The notes under the pieces: generated by a model
Seen by the model: only the letters and a program-made list of their open reading frames with translations
Databases searched by the model: none
Told to the model about the DNA's origin: nothing
From: Caryophanales bacterium
GTDB lineage: Bacteria > Bacillota > Bacilli > Exiguobacteriales > Exiguobacteriaceae
Direction: 5' to 3'
Assembly (NCBI GenBank): GCA_902362975.1
Contig: CABIYO010000010.1
Coordinates: 3,570 to 67,569 of the forward strand
DNA: 64,000 bases
Translations under genes and position numbers: made by a program
In this document: one piece after another, positions 44,601 through 53,237 of the stretch
Layout of the letters: every line of letters begins with the position of its first letter
Numbering within the stretch: the stretch's first letter is position 1

Positions 44601-45186
44601 CACGTTCCTGTCTGAGCAACGGGATGACCTCGTCAGTGCAAAAGAGGATTTATATGAGATCATCGCCGAGATGGACCGCGAAGTGACACGCCTCTTCAAA
44701 GAGACGTATACGAGCGTCCGGGCGCACTTCAAACAGACGTTCATCGAGCTCTTCGGTGGCGGGGAAGCGGATTTGAAGTTGGTCGACGAATCGGATTTGT
44801 TGAACACAGGGATCGAAATCGTCGCCAAACCACCGGGTAAAAAGTTACAGACGCTCAGTCTGTTGTCTGGAGGGGAGCGTGCGCTGACAGCCATCGCCTT
44901 ATTGTTTGCGATTTTGAAGACGCGTCCAGTACCGTTCTGTGTCCTCGATGAAGTCGAGGCGGCCCTTGACGAGGCGAACGTGCATCGTTTCGGAGAATAC
45001 ATTCGGACGTTGTCGATCGACACGCAGTTCGTCATCATCACGCATCGTAAAGGCACGATGGAAGCGGCGGACACACTATATGGCGTCACGATGCAACAGA
45101 ACGGGGTGTCCGAGGTATTATCGGTCGAACTGTCTGAAGCAAAACGTGTCGTTGAAATGGATGAAGAGATGGAGGAATCACGTTGA
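41629..45186 (+). CDS. smc: Chromosome segregation protein SMC
   Basis: SMC with ScpA/ScpB loops and compacts DNA for segregation. The 1185-residue product has the N-terminal ATPase part (FKSFAKR, GPNGSGKSN), two long coiled coils, a central hinge around residues 510-650 (GVLGAVAELI ... GGSMTGG), and the C-terminal LLSGGERALTAIALLFA signature with Walker B CVLDEVEAALDEAN. I choose ATG 41629 (MHLKRIELAG), matching the family; ATG 41620 and 41602 are alternatives. Its stop overlaps ftsY. Confidence 0.96.
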   Translation: MHLKRIELAGFKSFAKRIELDFRPGVTAVVGPNGSGKSNISDAVRWVLGEQSAKSLRGAKMEDVIFAGSEGENHRNVAEVTLVLDNRDEQLRLPYEEVSVTRRVTRSGDSDYFMNKKPCRLKDVIDLFMDTGLSRDAFAIIGQGRVEQVISGKPEDRRSVIEEAAGVLKYRQRKKQAERKLQDTELNLSRVDDILFELADRVEPLREQAALAREYKVAKARHDELETGIMGAEIQLLQQEIEQVSARHVESVKQLSDCDRSVRDLTEERSGIEATLAELREEMTELNQNEREHSTYVERLTGDIKLAKAQEEHGAEMKERLIRQREEVRAEMTELEAQLKVVREELDQKGNTLKQTIATRETLQQQLTAASRDFNAEIEALQSEAFELATTKATIGNQQKREQRDIDVAVESKERLLRENKHRLEDRSSQEAMLLTTREQYEVVQSRFEQLSKKETELREEETSIREKRTRAESSYYDLERRRQKTEDRIEMLERMKQSYEGYFHAVKFVLKDRSPGVLGAVAELIRVRPSYEAAIETALGQTQQHVVVQDESVGRREIDKLRKANAGRATFLPMTTIKPRFVPSDVLDRLDSMNGFVGVASELVETDASYETLKKSLLGSVLVAETLEVANRIAQSTGYRFRVVTLEGDIVNVGGSMTGGSRKQGVALFTQSRELDDLKQGLTQGLAMLHEQKTRLQEYTEQLTDITRQLSELRDEKRSVETNLREVESAYRTAERASLDAKSQLELFDHEMMRYERAIETATAELERLTIELADTDRAQADIRSRLESLRAEHAKSAERTDRLESMLRQNELDLQRHTLEEERVRYELDRLTTEQNRLQERSNQMERELKRLESGKVVSSMELEATLATAKLDFTEIQERLQEVTAALKTNEEAYRIIRQRVDQATEARRQAEVVVRKLETAKQEFELKRQWKLDAIEENGLVAELLPALEIPLEEAKEEFKLLVRQIEEIGPVNLNAIEEFDSVHERFTFLSEQRDDLVSAKEDLYEIIAEMDREVTRLFKETYTSVRAHFKQTFIELFGGGEADLKLVDESDLLNTGIEIVAKPPGKKLQTLSLLSGGERALTAIALLFAILKTRPVPFCVLDEVEAALDEANVHRFGEYIRTLSIDTQFVIITHRKGTMEAADTLYGVTMQQNGVSEVLSVELSEAKRVVEMDEEMEESR

Positions 45187-46208
45187 GCTTTTTCAAGAAA
45201 TTAAAAGAGAAGTTGACGACATCTACCCAAGAGGTGTCACAGAAGTTTACAGAGGGGTTGACGAAGACACGTGACGGCTTTGCAAGTGCCGTCAACGACC
45301 TCGTCTATCGCTTCCGCGAGGTGGATGAAGATTTCTTCGATGAACTCGAAGATTTACTCATTCAAGCGGACGTCGGCGTCACGACGACGATGGACCTCGT
45401 CGAAGATTTGAAAGAAGAAGTGAAGCGACGTAATCTGAAGGACCCGGTCGCGGTGCGTGACGTACTCGTCGAAGTGGTGGCGAACCGCCTCCAAGAGGAT
45501 GAATCGGACCGTGAACTGAATATGCAAGACGGACTCACGGTCATCTTGTTTGTCGGCGTCAATGGTGTCGGAAAGACGACGACGATCGGCAAGCTGGCGC
45601 ATCAGTTGAAATCTGAAGGGCGTTCCGTCATGCTCGCGGCAGGCGATACGTTCCGTGCCGGCGCTATCGAGCAACTTCAAGTATGGGGAGAACGTGTCGG
45701 GGTACCCGTCATTCGGCAAACAGAAGGATCTGACCCAGCTGCCGTCGTCTTTGACGCCGTTCAGGCTGCTAAGTCACGCAACATAGACGTCTTGATTTGT
45801 GATACGGCGGGACGTCTTCAAAATAAGGTCAATCTAATGAAAGAACTTGAAAAAGTCAAACGAGTCATTGAGCGGGAAGTACCGAACGGACCGCACGAGG
45901 TATTGCTCGCATTAGATGCGACGACGGGGCAAAACGCCATGGTTCAAGCGAAAGCGTTCAAAGAAGCGACGAACGTGAGCGGAATCGTCCTCACGAAGCT
46001 CGATGGGACGGCCAAAGGAGGAATTGTCTTAGCGATTCGGAACGAACTCGATATCCCGGTCAAGTATGTCGGCCTTGGAGAGAAGATTGACGATTTACAG
46101 GAGTTTGATCCAGAACAGTTCGTCCTTGGATTGTTCGGTGACGTTTTTGAAGACAAGACACAGGATGCCTCGATGGAAAAAGAGGACACAAACGAGGACC
46201 TCGCCTAA
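45183..46208 (+). CDS. ftsY: Signal recognition particle receptor FtsY
   Basis: FtsY receives SRP-ribosome complexes at the membrane and stimulates GTP hydrolysis with Ffh. The 341-residue protein has a short basic N-terminus, then the NG domain with GVNGVGKTTT, AGDTFRAGA, DTAGR and TKLDGTAKGG. The start is TTG 45183 overlapping the smc stop (TTGA), with GGAGGA upstream. The last ~20 residues are a charged, acidic tail. Confidence 0.96.
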   Translation: MSFFKKLKEKLTTSTQEVSQKFTEGLTKTRDGFASAVNDLVYRFREVDEDFFDELEDLLIQADVGVTTTMDLVEDLKEEVKRRNLKDPVAVRDVLVEVVANRLQEDESDRELNMQDGLTVILFVGVNGVGKTTTIGKLAHQLKSEGRSVMLAAGDTFRAGAIEQLQVWGERVGVPVIRQTEGSDPAAVVFDAVQAAKSRNIDVLICDTAGRLQNKVNLMKELEKVKRVIEREVPNGPHEVLLALDATTGQNAMVQAKAFKEATNVSGIVLTKLDGTAKGGIVLAIRNELDIPVKYVGLGEKIDDLQEFDPEQFVLGLFGDVFEDKTQDASMEKEDTNEDLA

Positions 46209-46230
46209 GTTTTGCTGTTAAGAAAAAAAC

Positions 46231-46259
46231 TTGACAAGTACTAGGCACGGCTGTACTAT
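46231..46259 (+). promoter_or_regulatory. Promoter of ylxM-ffh
   Basis: TTGACA (46231-46236) is perfect; TACTAT (46254-46259) follows after 17 bases. It lies in the only gap between ftsY and ylxM. Confidence 0.7.
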
Positions 46260-46304
46260 AGGTAGTTGTAAAGGGATTTCACTTAACATGTGGAGGTGAA
46301 AGGT

Positions 46305-46628
46305 TTGACGCTCGAAAAAACGAATCGCATGAACTATCTCATCGATTTCTATCAAGCGCTCCTCACACCGAAACAGCGCAACTATATGTCTCTTTATTAC
46401 CTAGATGACTACTCGCTCGGAGAGATTGCGGAAGAGTTTGAAGTCAGCCGTCAAGCGGTCTACGATAACATAAAGCGTACAGAAACGATGCTTGAACAGT
46501 ACGAGGAAAAGCTAGCCCTATTCGAAAAGTTCGAACAGCGCCAGCAACTTCTTCAGACCCTCAAACGTCAAGTTGAGCTCACCGATGACGTGAGCGCCAC
46601 GATTTCTGCGCTTGAGAATTTAGAGTAG
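46305..46628 (+). CDS. ylxM: Putative helix-turn-helix protein YlxM/p13
   Basis: The 107-residue protein has the sigma-like helix-turn-helix [22 protein letters not shown] and belongs to the YlxM/UPF0122 family, which stimulates SRP function in streptococci. The TTG start at 46305 gives [12 protein letters not shown], matching B. subtilis; GGAGGTGA precedes it. A GTG at 46290 overlaps the ribosome site. It lies directly upstream of ffh. Confidence 0.92.
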   Translation: MTLEKTNRMNYLIDFYQALLTPKQRNYMSLYYLDDYSLGEIAEEFEVSRQAVYDNIKRTETMLEQYEEKLALFEKFEQRQQLLQTLKRQVELTDDVSATISALENLE

Positions 46629-46639
46629 GGGGCTGAAGC

Positions 46640-47980
46640 ATGGCATTTGAAGGATTATCAGAACGATTGCAATCGACACTTTCAAAAATGCGCGGTAAAG
46701 GGAAGATCTCGGAGGCCGATGTCAAAGAGATGATGCGTGAGGTACGCCTCGCCCTCCTCGAAGCCGACGTCAACTTTAAAGTCGTCAAGCAGTTCGTCAA
46801 TGACGTGAAGGAGCGCGCCGTTGGTCAGGACGTCATGAAATCATTGACACCAGGTCAACAAGTCGTCAAAATCGTTCACGAAGAGTTGTCGAACTTGATG
46901 GGAAGCGATGTCGTCCCGATCACATTCAGTCAGAAACCACCGACAGTTGTCATGATGGTCGGTCTGCAAGGGGCAGGGAAAACGACAACGACCGGGAAGC
47001 TAGCGAACTTGATTCGCAAAAAGCATAACCGAAGTCCTCTTCTCGTCGCGGCGGACATTTACCGTCCGGCGGCAATCAAGCAGCTCGAGACACTCGGAAA
47101 ACAACTCGATTTACCGGTCTTCTCACTTGGTGATCAAGTGAAGCCGGAAGAGATTGTGACGAAGGCACTCGAGTACGCAAAAACAAATCATCACGATTTC
47201 GTGTTGATCGATACGGCCGGTCGCCTTCATATCGATGAGACGCTTATGGGTGAGCTCGAAAATGTGAAGACGATTGCCAAACCAAATGAGATCTTCCTCG
47301 TCGTCGATTCGATGACGGGTCAAGATGCGGTCAATGTGGCCGACAGTTTCAATGAGAAACTCGGGATCACCGGGGTCGTGCTCACAAAGCTCGACGGAGA
47401 TACACGAGGCGGGGCAGCCCTTTCGATCAAGGCAGTCACGGGAGCGCCGATTAAATTCGTCGGTCTCGGAGAAAAGTTGGATGCCCTCGAACCATTCCAC
47501 CCGGAACGCATGGCGTCACGGATCCTTGGAATGGGGGACGTGCTCTCGCTCATTGAAAAAGCCGAGACACAGATGGACCAAGACGCAGCGAAGGAGCTTG
47601 AAAGCAAAATTCGCGACGCGTCATTCACGTTCGATGATTTCATTGAACAGTTGGCCCAAGTGAAAAACATGGGACCAATTGATGAATTACTTTCGATGTT
47701 ACCTGGTGCAGGTAAGATGAAAGGGTTGAAGAACGTCCAAATCGACGAGAAACAACTCGATCACGTCGAAGCGATCATTCGCTCGATGACGAAACATGAG
47801 CGCGCCAATCCGGAAGTGCTCAACGCGAGTCGTCGTAAGCGGATCGCAAAAGGGAGCGGTCGCTCGATTCAAGAAGTGAACCGTCTCATCAAACAGTTCG
47901 ATGACATGAAGAAGATGATGAAACAAATGTCAGGACAAATGAAAGGGAAGAAAAAAGGCCTTGGTCTTCCATTCTTCTAA
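46640..47980 (+). CDS. ffh: Signal recognition particle protein Ffh
   Basis: Ffh binds signal peptides and 4.5S/6S scRNA. The 446-residue protein has the N domain, the G domain (GLQGAGKTTTTGKL, DTAGR, TKLDGD) and the methionine-rich C-terminal M domain (MLPGAGKMKG, then MKKMMKQMSGQMKG). Eleven bases separate it from ylxM. Confidence 0.97.
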   Translation: MAFEGLSERLQSTLSKMRGKGKISEADVKEMMREVRLALLEADVNFKVVKQFVNDVKERAVGQDVMKSLTPGQQVVKIVHEELSNLMGSDVVPITFSQKPPTVVMMVGLQGAGKTTTTGKLANLIRKKHNRSPLLVAADIYRPAAIKQLETLGKQLDLPVFSLGDQVKPEEIVTKALEYAKTNHHDFVLIDTAGRLHIDETLMGELENVKTIAKPNEIFLVVDSMTGQDAVNVADSFNEKLGITGVVLTKLDGDTRGGAALSIKAVTGAPIKFVGLGEKLDALEPFHPERMASRILGMGDVLSLIEKAETQMDQDAAKELESKIRDASFTFDDFIEQLAQVKNMGPIDELLSMLPGAGKMKGLKNVQIDEKQLDHVEAIIRSMTKHERANPEVLNASRRKRIAKGSGRSIQEVNRLIKQFDDMKKMMKQMSGQMKGKKKGLGLPFF

Positions 47981-47989
47981 CAAAACCTT

Positions 47990-48018
47990 TTGTCAGTCGA
48001 ACGAAAAAGCTGTATACT
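47990..48018 (+). promoter_or_regulatory. Promoter of rpsP
   Basis: TTGTCA (47990-47995) and TATACT (48013-48018) are 17 bases apart. It lies between ffh and rpsP and should give ribosomal-protein-level expression. Confidence 0.75.
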
Positions 48019-48062
48019 ATAAAAGTTGTCAATTCTTAAACACATGATGGAGGTATATTACC

Positions 48063-48338
48063 ATGGCAGTTAAAATTCGTCTTAAGCGCATGGGCGCAAA
48101 AAAATCACCTTTCTACCGTATCGTTGTAGCAGACTCACGTTCACCACGTGACGGTCGCTTCATCGAGCAAGTTGGTCACTACAACCCGGTTGCAAAACCA
48201 GAAGCTGAAGTTCGCATCAACGAAGAACTCGCTCTCAAATGGTTGGCAGACGGCGCGAAGCCATCTGACACAGTACGTAACTTGTTCTCTAAAGCAGGGA
48301 TCATGGAGAAATTCCACAACGCGAAAAACGCGAAGTAA
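48063..48338 (+). CDS. rpsP: 30S ribosomal protein S16
   Basis: The 91-residue protein has the S16 signature [20 protein letters not shown] followed by [21 protein letters not shown] precedes ATG 48063. In B. subtilis the KH-domain gene khpA (ylqC) follows; here the next gene is rimM. Confidence 0.97.
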   Translation: MAVKIRLKRMGAKKSPFYRIVVADSRSPRDGRFIEQVGHYNPVAKPEAEVRINEELALKWLADGAKPSDTVRNLFSKAGIMEKFHNAKNAK

Positions 48339-48344
48339 TGATGT

Positions 48345-48376
48345 GGCCGACCTTTTCTGAGGTCGGCCTATTTTGT
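48345..48376 (+). terminator. Hairpin between rpsP and rimM
   Basis: GGCCGACC (48345-48352) and GGTCGGCC (48361-48368) pair, followed by TATTTTGTT. It lies seven bases after the rpsP stop and probably lowers read-through into rimM. Confidence 0.7.
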
Positions 48377-48392
48377 TGAGGAGGGAATAGAG

Positions 48393-48911
48393 ATGGACTG
48401 GTTATATGTAGGGAAAATCGCCAATACGCACGGCCTGAAAGGGGAAGTGAAGATCTTGGCGGCGACAGACTTTCCAGAAGAACGATTTAAAAAAGGAAAC
48501 ACGTTGTTCCTTGATGTCGACGGAACGAAACAGGAAATGACGATCACGACGTATCGTCCGCATAAGCAGTTTCACCTCGTCACGTTCAAAGGGTTTGACA
48601 ATATCAATCTCATTGAAAAATATAAAGGGCTGAAACTGTATGTCCACGCCGAACACGTGCACGATTTGGATGAACACGAATTTTATTATCATGAAATCAT
48701 CGGCTGCGAGGCTGTCGTGGACGGGGAAGTCATCGGTGTCGTCGACGACATCTTTGAAACGAACGGAGCGAACGATGTCTGGGTCATCAAACGACCAGGC
48801 AAGACGGATGCGCTCATCCCTTATATCGAATCGGTCGTCCAAGAAATCGATGTCGATGCGAAACGTATCGTCATCACGCCAATCCCTGGAATGATTGACG
48901 ATGAAGATTGA
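48393..48911 (+). CDS. rimM: Ribosome maturation factor RimM
   Basis: RimM binds S19 and helps mature the 30S head. The 172-residue protein has the N-terminal [15 protein letters not shown] motif and a C-terminal PRC-barrel ([19 protein letters not shown]). GAGGAGGG precedes ATG 48393. It overlaps trmD by eleven bases. Confidence 0.95.
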   Translation: MDWLYVGKIANTHGLKGEVKILAATDFPEERFKKGNTLFLDVDGTKQEMTITTYRPHKQFHLVTFKGFDNINLIEKYKGLKLYVHAEHVHDLDEHEFYYHEIIGCEAVVDGEVIGVVDDIFETNGANDVWVIKRPGKTDALIPYIESVVQEIDVDAKRIVITPIPGMIDDED

Positions 48912-49617
48912 TGTATTGACGTTGTTCCCCGAGATGTTTCATGCGCTCGATCACTCCATCGTCGGTCGAGCGAAGAAGCTCGGGCAAGTGGAAATGTCGT
49001 TCCTCAACTTCCGGGACTTTTCAACGAACAAGCATCACAAGGTAGACGATTATCCGTACGGCGGGGGAGCGGGCATGTTGCTCACCCCACAGCCGATCTT
49101 TGATGCGTTTCATTCCCTTGAGGCGAAGAACCCGCGGGTCATTCTGACGACGCCTACCGGAAAACCGTTCAATCAACGAATGGCCGAAGAATGGGCGAAG
49201 GAGGAACATCTGGTCTTTCTATGTGGACACTATGAAGGGTTCGACCAACGGATCCATGACGAACTGGCGACCGACGAGGTGTCGATCGGTGACTTCGTTT
49301 TGACAGGTGGAGAGCTTGCGACGATGGTCATGATCGATGCGACCGTAAGGCTCATTCCGGATGTCCTTCATGCTCAGGCGAGCCATGAAGACGACTCGTT
49401 CTCGACAGGTCTCTTGGAATACCCGCACTATACGCGACCGGCTGATTTTCGTGGATTGACCGTGCCGGACGTCCTCTTGTCGGGAAATCACGCACGAATC
49501 GAGGCGTGGCGCCGGGAACAATCGCTCGAACGCACGTATCGACGACGTCCGGATTTGCTCGAACATGTCGAGTTGACGGATGTCGATAAAAAATTCCTGC
49601 AATCGTTGCGCGATTGA
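48901..49617 (+). CDS. trmD: tRNA (guanine-37 N1)-methyltransferase
   Basis: TrmD methylates G37 next to the anticodon and prevents frameshifting. The 238-residue protein starts [13 protein letters not shown] and has [16 protein letters not shown](F)DQR and [11 protein letters not shown], the trefoil-knot SAM site. ATG 48901 lies inside the end of rimM; a TTG two codons earlier is possible but less likely. Confidence 0.96.
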   Translation: MKIDVLTLFPEMFHALDHSIVGRAKKLGQVEMSFLNFRDFSTNKHHKVDDYPYGGGAGMLLTPQPIFDAFHSLEAKNPRVILTTPTGKPFNQRMAEEWAKEEHLVFLCGHYEGFDQRIHDELATDEVSIGDFVLTGGELATMVMIDATVRLIPDVLHAQASHEDDSFSTGLLEYPHYTRPADFRGLTVPDVLLSGNHARIEAWRREQSLERTYRRRPDLLEHVELTDVDKKFLQSLRD

Positions 49618-49634
49618 GAAATATATGCTATGTT
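49606..49634 (+). promoter_or_regulatory. Promoter candidate for rplS
   Basis: TTGCGC (49606-49611) and TATGTT (49629-49634) are 17 bases apart with a TGC extension. The -35 lies in the end of trmD. Confidence 0.5.
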
Positions 49635-49640
49635 TGAGCA

Positions 49641-49731
49641 TGTGGGTTAAACCCATCGATTACCGATGTTCCGCTATTGGATGCTTGGGCATATGAAGAT
49701 ATGAACATTGAAGAAAAAGGAGATATGATTC
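49641..49731 (+). promoter_or_regulatory. Possible L19 mRNA leader
   Basis: The ~90-base leader of rplS can form small hairpins (TGGGTTAAACCCA; ATCGATTACCGAT) and is longer than needed for a ribosome site. Rfam describes an L19 leader in Firmicutes, thought to be autoregulatory. Assignment is by position only, without a covariance search. Confidence 0.35.
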
Positions 49732-50085
49732 ATGAACACACAAAAACTGTTCCGTGAAATCACAGAAGAACAATTCAAATCGGACGTACCTGCTTTCCGT
49801 CCTGGTGACACTGTACGTGTCCACGTTAAAGTTGTAGAGGGAACGCGTGAGCGTATCCAGATCTTCGAAGGTGTTGTAATCAAGCGTAAAGGTGGCGGCA
49901 TCAGCGAAACATTCACAGTCCGTAAGATTTCTTACGGCGTAGGTGTTGAGCGTGCATTCCCGCTTCACTCACCACGCGTTGCACAAATCGAAGTCGTACG
50001 CTACGGTAAAGTTCGCCGTGCGAAACTTTACTACCTCCGTAACCTTCGCGGTAAAGCAGCACGTATTAAAGAAATCCGTCGTTAA
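49732..50085 (+). CDS. rplS: 50S ribosomal protein L19
   Basis: The 117-residue protein has the L19 features [30 protein letters not shown] and the basic tail [24 protein letters not shown] precedes ATG 49732. A strong terminator follows. Confidence 0.97.
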   Translation: MNTQKLFREITEEQFKSDVPAFRPGDTVRVHVKVVEGTRERIQIFEGVVIKRKGGGISETFTVRKISYGVGVERAFPLHSPRVAQIEVVRYGKVRRAKLYYLRNLRGKAARIKEIRR

Positions 50086-50095
50086 GATGGGAATT

Positions 50096-50128
50096 GAGCT
50101 TGTCGCTTGCGACAAGCTTCTTTTTTTC
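50096..50128 (+). terminator. Terminator after rplS
   Basis: AGCTTGTCGC (50097-50106) pairs with GCGACAAGCT (50109-50118), then TCTTTTTTT. The next gene, lepB, has a possible -10 TACAAT at 50132-50137. Confidence 0.9.
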
Positions 50129-50167
50129 TAGTACAATAAGTTCAAATGGATAGAGGAGTGAGTGAAG

Positions 50168-50710
50168 TTGAAAGAAGTGTTTAGTTGGCTAAAAGCCATC
50201 GTCGTCGCTCTTGTCATCGCGTTCGTCATCCGGACGTTCATCTTCGTTCCTGTCATCGTTGAAGGAGAGTCGATGATGCCGACACTCCACAATGCGGATC
50301 GAATGATCGTCAGTAAAATTTCGAACTATGTTGGGGAGCTAGACCGAGGCGATATCGTCGTATTCCATGCGACAGAATCAAAAGATTATATTAAACGTGT
50401 CATCGCCATCCCTGGCGACACGCTCGAATATCGAGATGATGTACTTTATATTAACGGTGAAGCGGTCGAAGAGCCGTATTTAGACGAGTTTCGTGCCCAG
50501 ATGAACGGGTTCCCGTTGACGGAGAACTTCACACTCGAACAAGTGACGGGTGAGTCGGTCGTTCCAGAGGAATCGTATTTCGTCATGGGAGACAATCGTC
50601 AAAACTCGAAAGACAGCCGTGAGATCGGATTTGTGTCGAAAGAGGAGATTGTCGGTAAGACGAACTTCATCTTCTGGCCACTCGATGATATTGGCACGGT
50701 AGAAGATTAA
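50168..50710 (+). CDS. lepB: Type I signal peptidase
   Basis: It cleaves signal peptides of exported proteins at the outer face of the membrane. The ~180-residue product has one N-terminal membrane helix (AIVVALVIAFVIRTFIF), the catalytic Ser in EGESMMPTL, the catalytic Lys in DYIKRVIAIPGD, and the MGDNRQNSKDSR box. I place the start at TTG 50168, nine bases after GAGGAG; GTG 50162 is nearer to it and less likely. B. subtilis also has a signal peptidase-like gene region near rbgA. Confidence 0.93.
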   Translation: MKEVFSWLKAIVVALVIAFVIRTFIFVPVIVEGESMMPTLHNADRMIVSKISNYVGELDRGDIVVFHATESKDYIKRVIAIPGDTLEYRDDVLYINGEAVEEPYLDEFRAQMNGFPLTENFTLEQVTGESVVPEESYFVMGDNRQNSKDSREIGFVSKEEIVGKTNFIFWPLDDIGTVED

Positions 50711-50722
50711 GGTGGTGCTTTT

Positions 50723-51583
50723 TTGGCAATTCAATGGTTTCCTGGCCACATGGCCAAAGCAAGAAGACAAGTAACTGAAAAGTTAAAGCTGATCGATGTC
50801 GTCATCGAACTCGTAGATGCCCGCGTGCCTCAGTCGAGTCGCAACCCGATGGTCGATGAGATTACAGCGGGAAAACCCCGTCTCATCGTCTTGAACAAAG
50901 CAGACATGGCCGATCCCGTCGTGACGGATGCGTGGTTACGCGCCTTGAAACGCGAAGAGGTCGAGGTTGTCGCTGTCGACGCGAAGCATAGCAAAGGCTT
51001 GAAACAGCTCATCACGGGTGCCCAGAAGTTGATGAAAGAAAAGCACGACCGCATGCGTGAGAAGGGGCGTAACCCCGGACCGATCCGTGCGCTCATCATC
51101 GGAATCCCGAACGTCGGGAAGTCGACGCTGATCAACCGTCTCGCTGGACGAAACATCGCTATCACGGGCGACCGTCCTGGTGTGACAAAGCGTCAACAGT
51201 GGATCAAGATGAAAGGCGGCGAGATGGAACTGTTGGACACGCCAGGGATTCTCTGGCCGAAGTTCGAGGATCAACTTGTCGGATATCGTCTAGCCGCGAC
51301 CGGCGCCATCAAAGACGAGATTCTCAACTTGGATGATATCGCCTTGTATACGGTTCGCGAGTTGCGTGCTCGTTATCCGGAACAGTTAAAGGAACGATTC
51401 AAACTTGAAACGTTACCCGAGGACGGCGTGGAGCTCCTTGAGTTGATCGGGAAAAAACGTGGTCTCATCAGTGGTGGTTACGTCGATTTCGAAAAGGCGA
51501 GCGAACTACTTTTAAATGAACTACGACATGAAAAAATCGGACGGATCTCCCTTGAGACACCGGCTGATCACGAAATGGCGTAA
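50723..51583 (+). CDS. rbgA: Ribosome biogenesis GTPase RbgA (YlqF)
   Basis: RbgA acts late in 50S assembly. The 286-residue protein begins [16 protein letters not shown] and has circularly permuted GTPase motifs: LNKADMAD (G4), [12 protein letters not shown] (G1), DTPG (G3). It ends in the family's C-terminal domain. The start is TTG 50723 behind AAGGTGGTG. It is followed by a terminator and rnhB as in Bacillus. Confidence 0.95.
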   Translation: MAIQWFPGHMAKARRQVTEKLKLIDVVIELVDARVPQSSRNPMVDEITAGKPRLIVLNKADMADPVVTDAWLRALKREEVEVVAVDAKHSKGLKQLITGAQKLMKEKHDRMREKGRNPGPIRALIIGIPNVGKSTLINRLAGRNIAITGDRPGVTKRQQWIKMKGGEMELLDTPGILWPKFEDQLVGYRLAATGAIKDEILNLDDIALYTVRELRARYPEQLKERFKLETLPEDGVELLELIGKKRGLISGGYVDFEKASELLLNELRHEKIGRISLETPADHEMA

Positions 51584-51608
51584 AGCCCTGTGCACACAGG
51601 GCTTTTTT
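51583..51608 (+). terminator. Terminator after rbgA
   Basis: AAGCCCTGTG (51583-51592) and CACAGGGCTT (51595-51604) form a perfect 10-bp stem followed by TTTT. The rnhB ribosome site begins at 51612. Confidence 0.85.
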
Positions 51609-51624
51609 GAATAGGAGGAAGACC

Positions 51625-52377
51625 GTGACGATTCAACAGATTAAACAACAACTAGAAGACATCCGATATGAAGAATGGGTACACATCTTCCCGACCTTGT
51701 CACGAGACCCTCGAGCGGGCGTGCAAACGTTGCTACGGCAAAAACAGCGCCAATTCGAGCGAGAACAGGCGTTACAGGTCGATTTTGAACGTCGCATGAC
51801 GTATGAACGTGAATGGAAGGCGGAAGGCTTCAGTCGAATTGTCGGAGTCGATGAGGTCGGACGGGGGCCGCTTGCGGGACCGGTCGTGGCAGCGGCGGTC
51901 TTGTTGCCGGATGGGTTCTATCTCCCGGGATTGAATGATTCGAAAAAAATGACGAAAGCGGCGAGGGACGCGGCATACGCACACATCATCGAGGTTGCAG
52001 AGGTTGGTGTCGGGATCGTCGAGCCCGCGGTAATCGATGAGATTAACATCTATGAGGCGACGAAGCTTGCGATGACAGAGGCGATTCATCAAGTCGGAGA
52101 AGTGGACGCCCTATTGATTGACGCTATGAAACTCGAGCTCGACATTCCCCAACAGTCTTTGATTAAAGGGGACACCCTCAGTGTGTCGATTGCGGCTGCA
52201 AGTGTCGTCGCTAAGGTGGTGAGGGACCGGATGATGGAAGAATATGATTTGACGTATCCTGGATACGGATTTGCGAAAAACGCAGGGTATGGGACAGAGG
52301 CTCATTTAGAAGGGTTGAGACGCCTTGGGGTGACTCCAATCCATCGCCGTACATTCGCCCCCATCAAGCATATGTGA
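51625..52377 (+). CDS. rnhB: Ribonuclease HII
   Basis: It removes single ribonucleotides and RNA primers from DNA. The 250-residue protein has an N-terminal extension of ~70 residues (IQQIKQQLEDIRYEEW), as in Bacillus RnhB, then the catalytic GVDEVGRGPLAGPVV motif with conserved acidic residues. GTG 51625 is placed by TAGGAGGAAG. It overlaps the upstream part of the next gene's frame. Confidence 0.95.
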   Translation: MTIQQIKQQLEDIRYEEWVHIFPTLSRDPRAGVQTLLRQKQRQFEREQALQVDFERRMTYEREWKAEGFSRIVGVDEVGRGPLAGPVVAAAVLLPDGFYLPGLNDSKKMTKAARDAAYAHIIEVAEVGVGIVEPAVIDEINIYEATKLAMTEAIHQVGEVDALLIDAMKLELDIPQQSLIKGDTLSVSIAAASVVAKVVRDRMMEEYDLTYPGYGFAKNAGYGTEAHLEGLRRLGVTPIHRRTFAPIKHM

Positions 52378-52391
52378 AAGGAGTGGTCGCG

Positions 52392-53237
52392 TTGCGGATC
52401 GATCATCAAGGAGTGATGCCGTTCAAAGTGACGGAACAGACGTCACGCCCGCTACTACTAGGGAATACAGTCGTCGGCAAGGTGTTACAGCTCTTACCTG
52501 GCAACGAGGCGGTCATGCAACTGCCACAAGGGATCTTCCGGGTCGGCGTCAATGCGAACGTGAAAGAGAACGTCACGTATAAGCTGGTCGTCACGGACGT
52601 CGAGCCGAAGCTCGTCTTGAAAGTCGTCACGCAAGCGACGGAATCACTCACGGCTGCCAAGTCGCCTCTGCAAGCGTTAGGAGAACAGCTCGGACGCTTG
52701 ATGCGAGAGCCGATGCTGACACCAGAATCCGTGAAGGCGGCCGGGAAAACCGCGTTAGAAAGCGGCGCAGGTCAAGATGTAAAGGCGCTCATCGGGGAGC
52801 TATTCAAAGCGAAAGGTGAACCGAAGTTCGAGCAGTTCGCACGCGCACAGGAAGCATTCAACGCGAGCCAAAGCCCGCCGTTCGTCGCTCAAGCATTTCA
52901 CATACCACAATTGGGTCCGTTTGCAAACGTCCAACTTCGTCTAGAGGCACCGAAACGAGAGACAATGGACTCGGATCATGCGCGAATCGTCTTGTTTCTT
53001 GAGACGCCGCGATTCGGTGAGACGGGAATCGATGTGTTGATTCAAAAGCGTTACGTGTCCGTGCGGGTATTCAATGAGCAACACGATTTAACTCCATACG
53101 TCCGTACATACGAACCACTTTTGAAAGAAGGCCTAATAAAGGTGTCGTTCGAACTGTCTTCATTTTCGTATGAGGCGAAGCGTGAACATGTTCCGGCTAC
53201 GTTCGCGCCACTCGGAAAGGTAGACCTCCAAATATGA
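52392..53237 (+). CDS. FliK-C-like hypothetical protein (YlqG position)
   Basis: The 281-residue product has no signal peptide or membrane helix. Its C-terminal part (IDVLIQKRYVSVRVFNEQH, then LLKEGL) resembles the hook-length control FliK C-terminal fold, and the middle is rich in Ala, Lys and Gln. The position after rnhB is that of B. subtilis ylqG, a gene of unknown function. TTG 52392 is chosen because AAAGGAG stands eight bases before it. It overlaps the next gene, a FlhB-like protein, by four bases, which supports an export-related pair. The family call is tentative. Confidence 0.7.
   Translation: MRIDHQGVMPFKVTEQTSRPLLLGNTVVGKVLQLLPGNEAVMQLPQGIFRVGVNANVKENVTYKLVVTDVEPKLVLKVVTQATESLTAAKSPLQALGEQLGRLMREPMLTPESVKAAGKTALESGAGQDVKALIGELFKAKGEPKFEQFARAQEAFNASQSPPFVAQAFHIPQLGPFANVQLRLEAPKRETMDSDHARIVLFLETPRFGETGIDVLIQKRYVSVRVFNEQHDLTPYVRTYEPLLKEGLIKVSFELSSFSYEAKREHVPATFAPLGKVDLQI

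Noticed and set aside
46235..46259. GTACTAGG sequence before ylxM as a FapR-like site
   Set aside because: Only one half resembles the fapR operator and it is not palindromic; it is better explained as promoter spacer.
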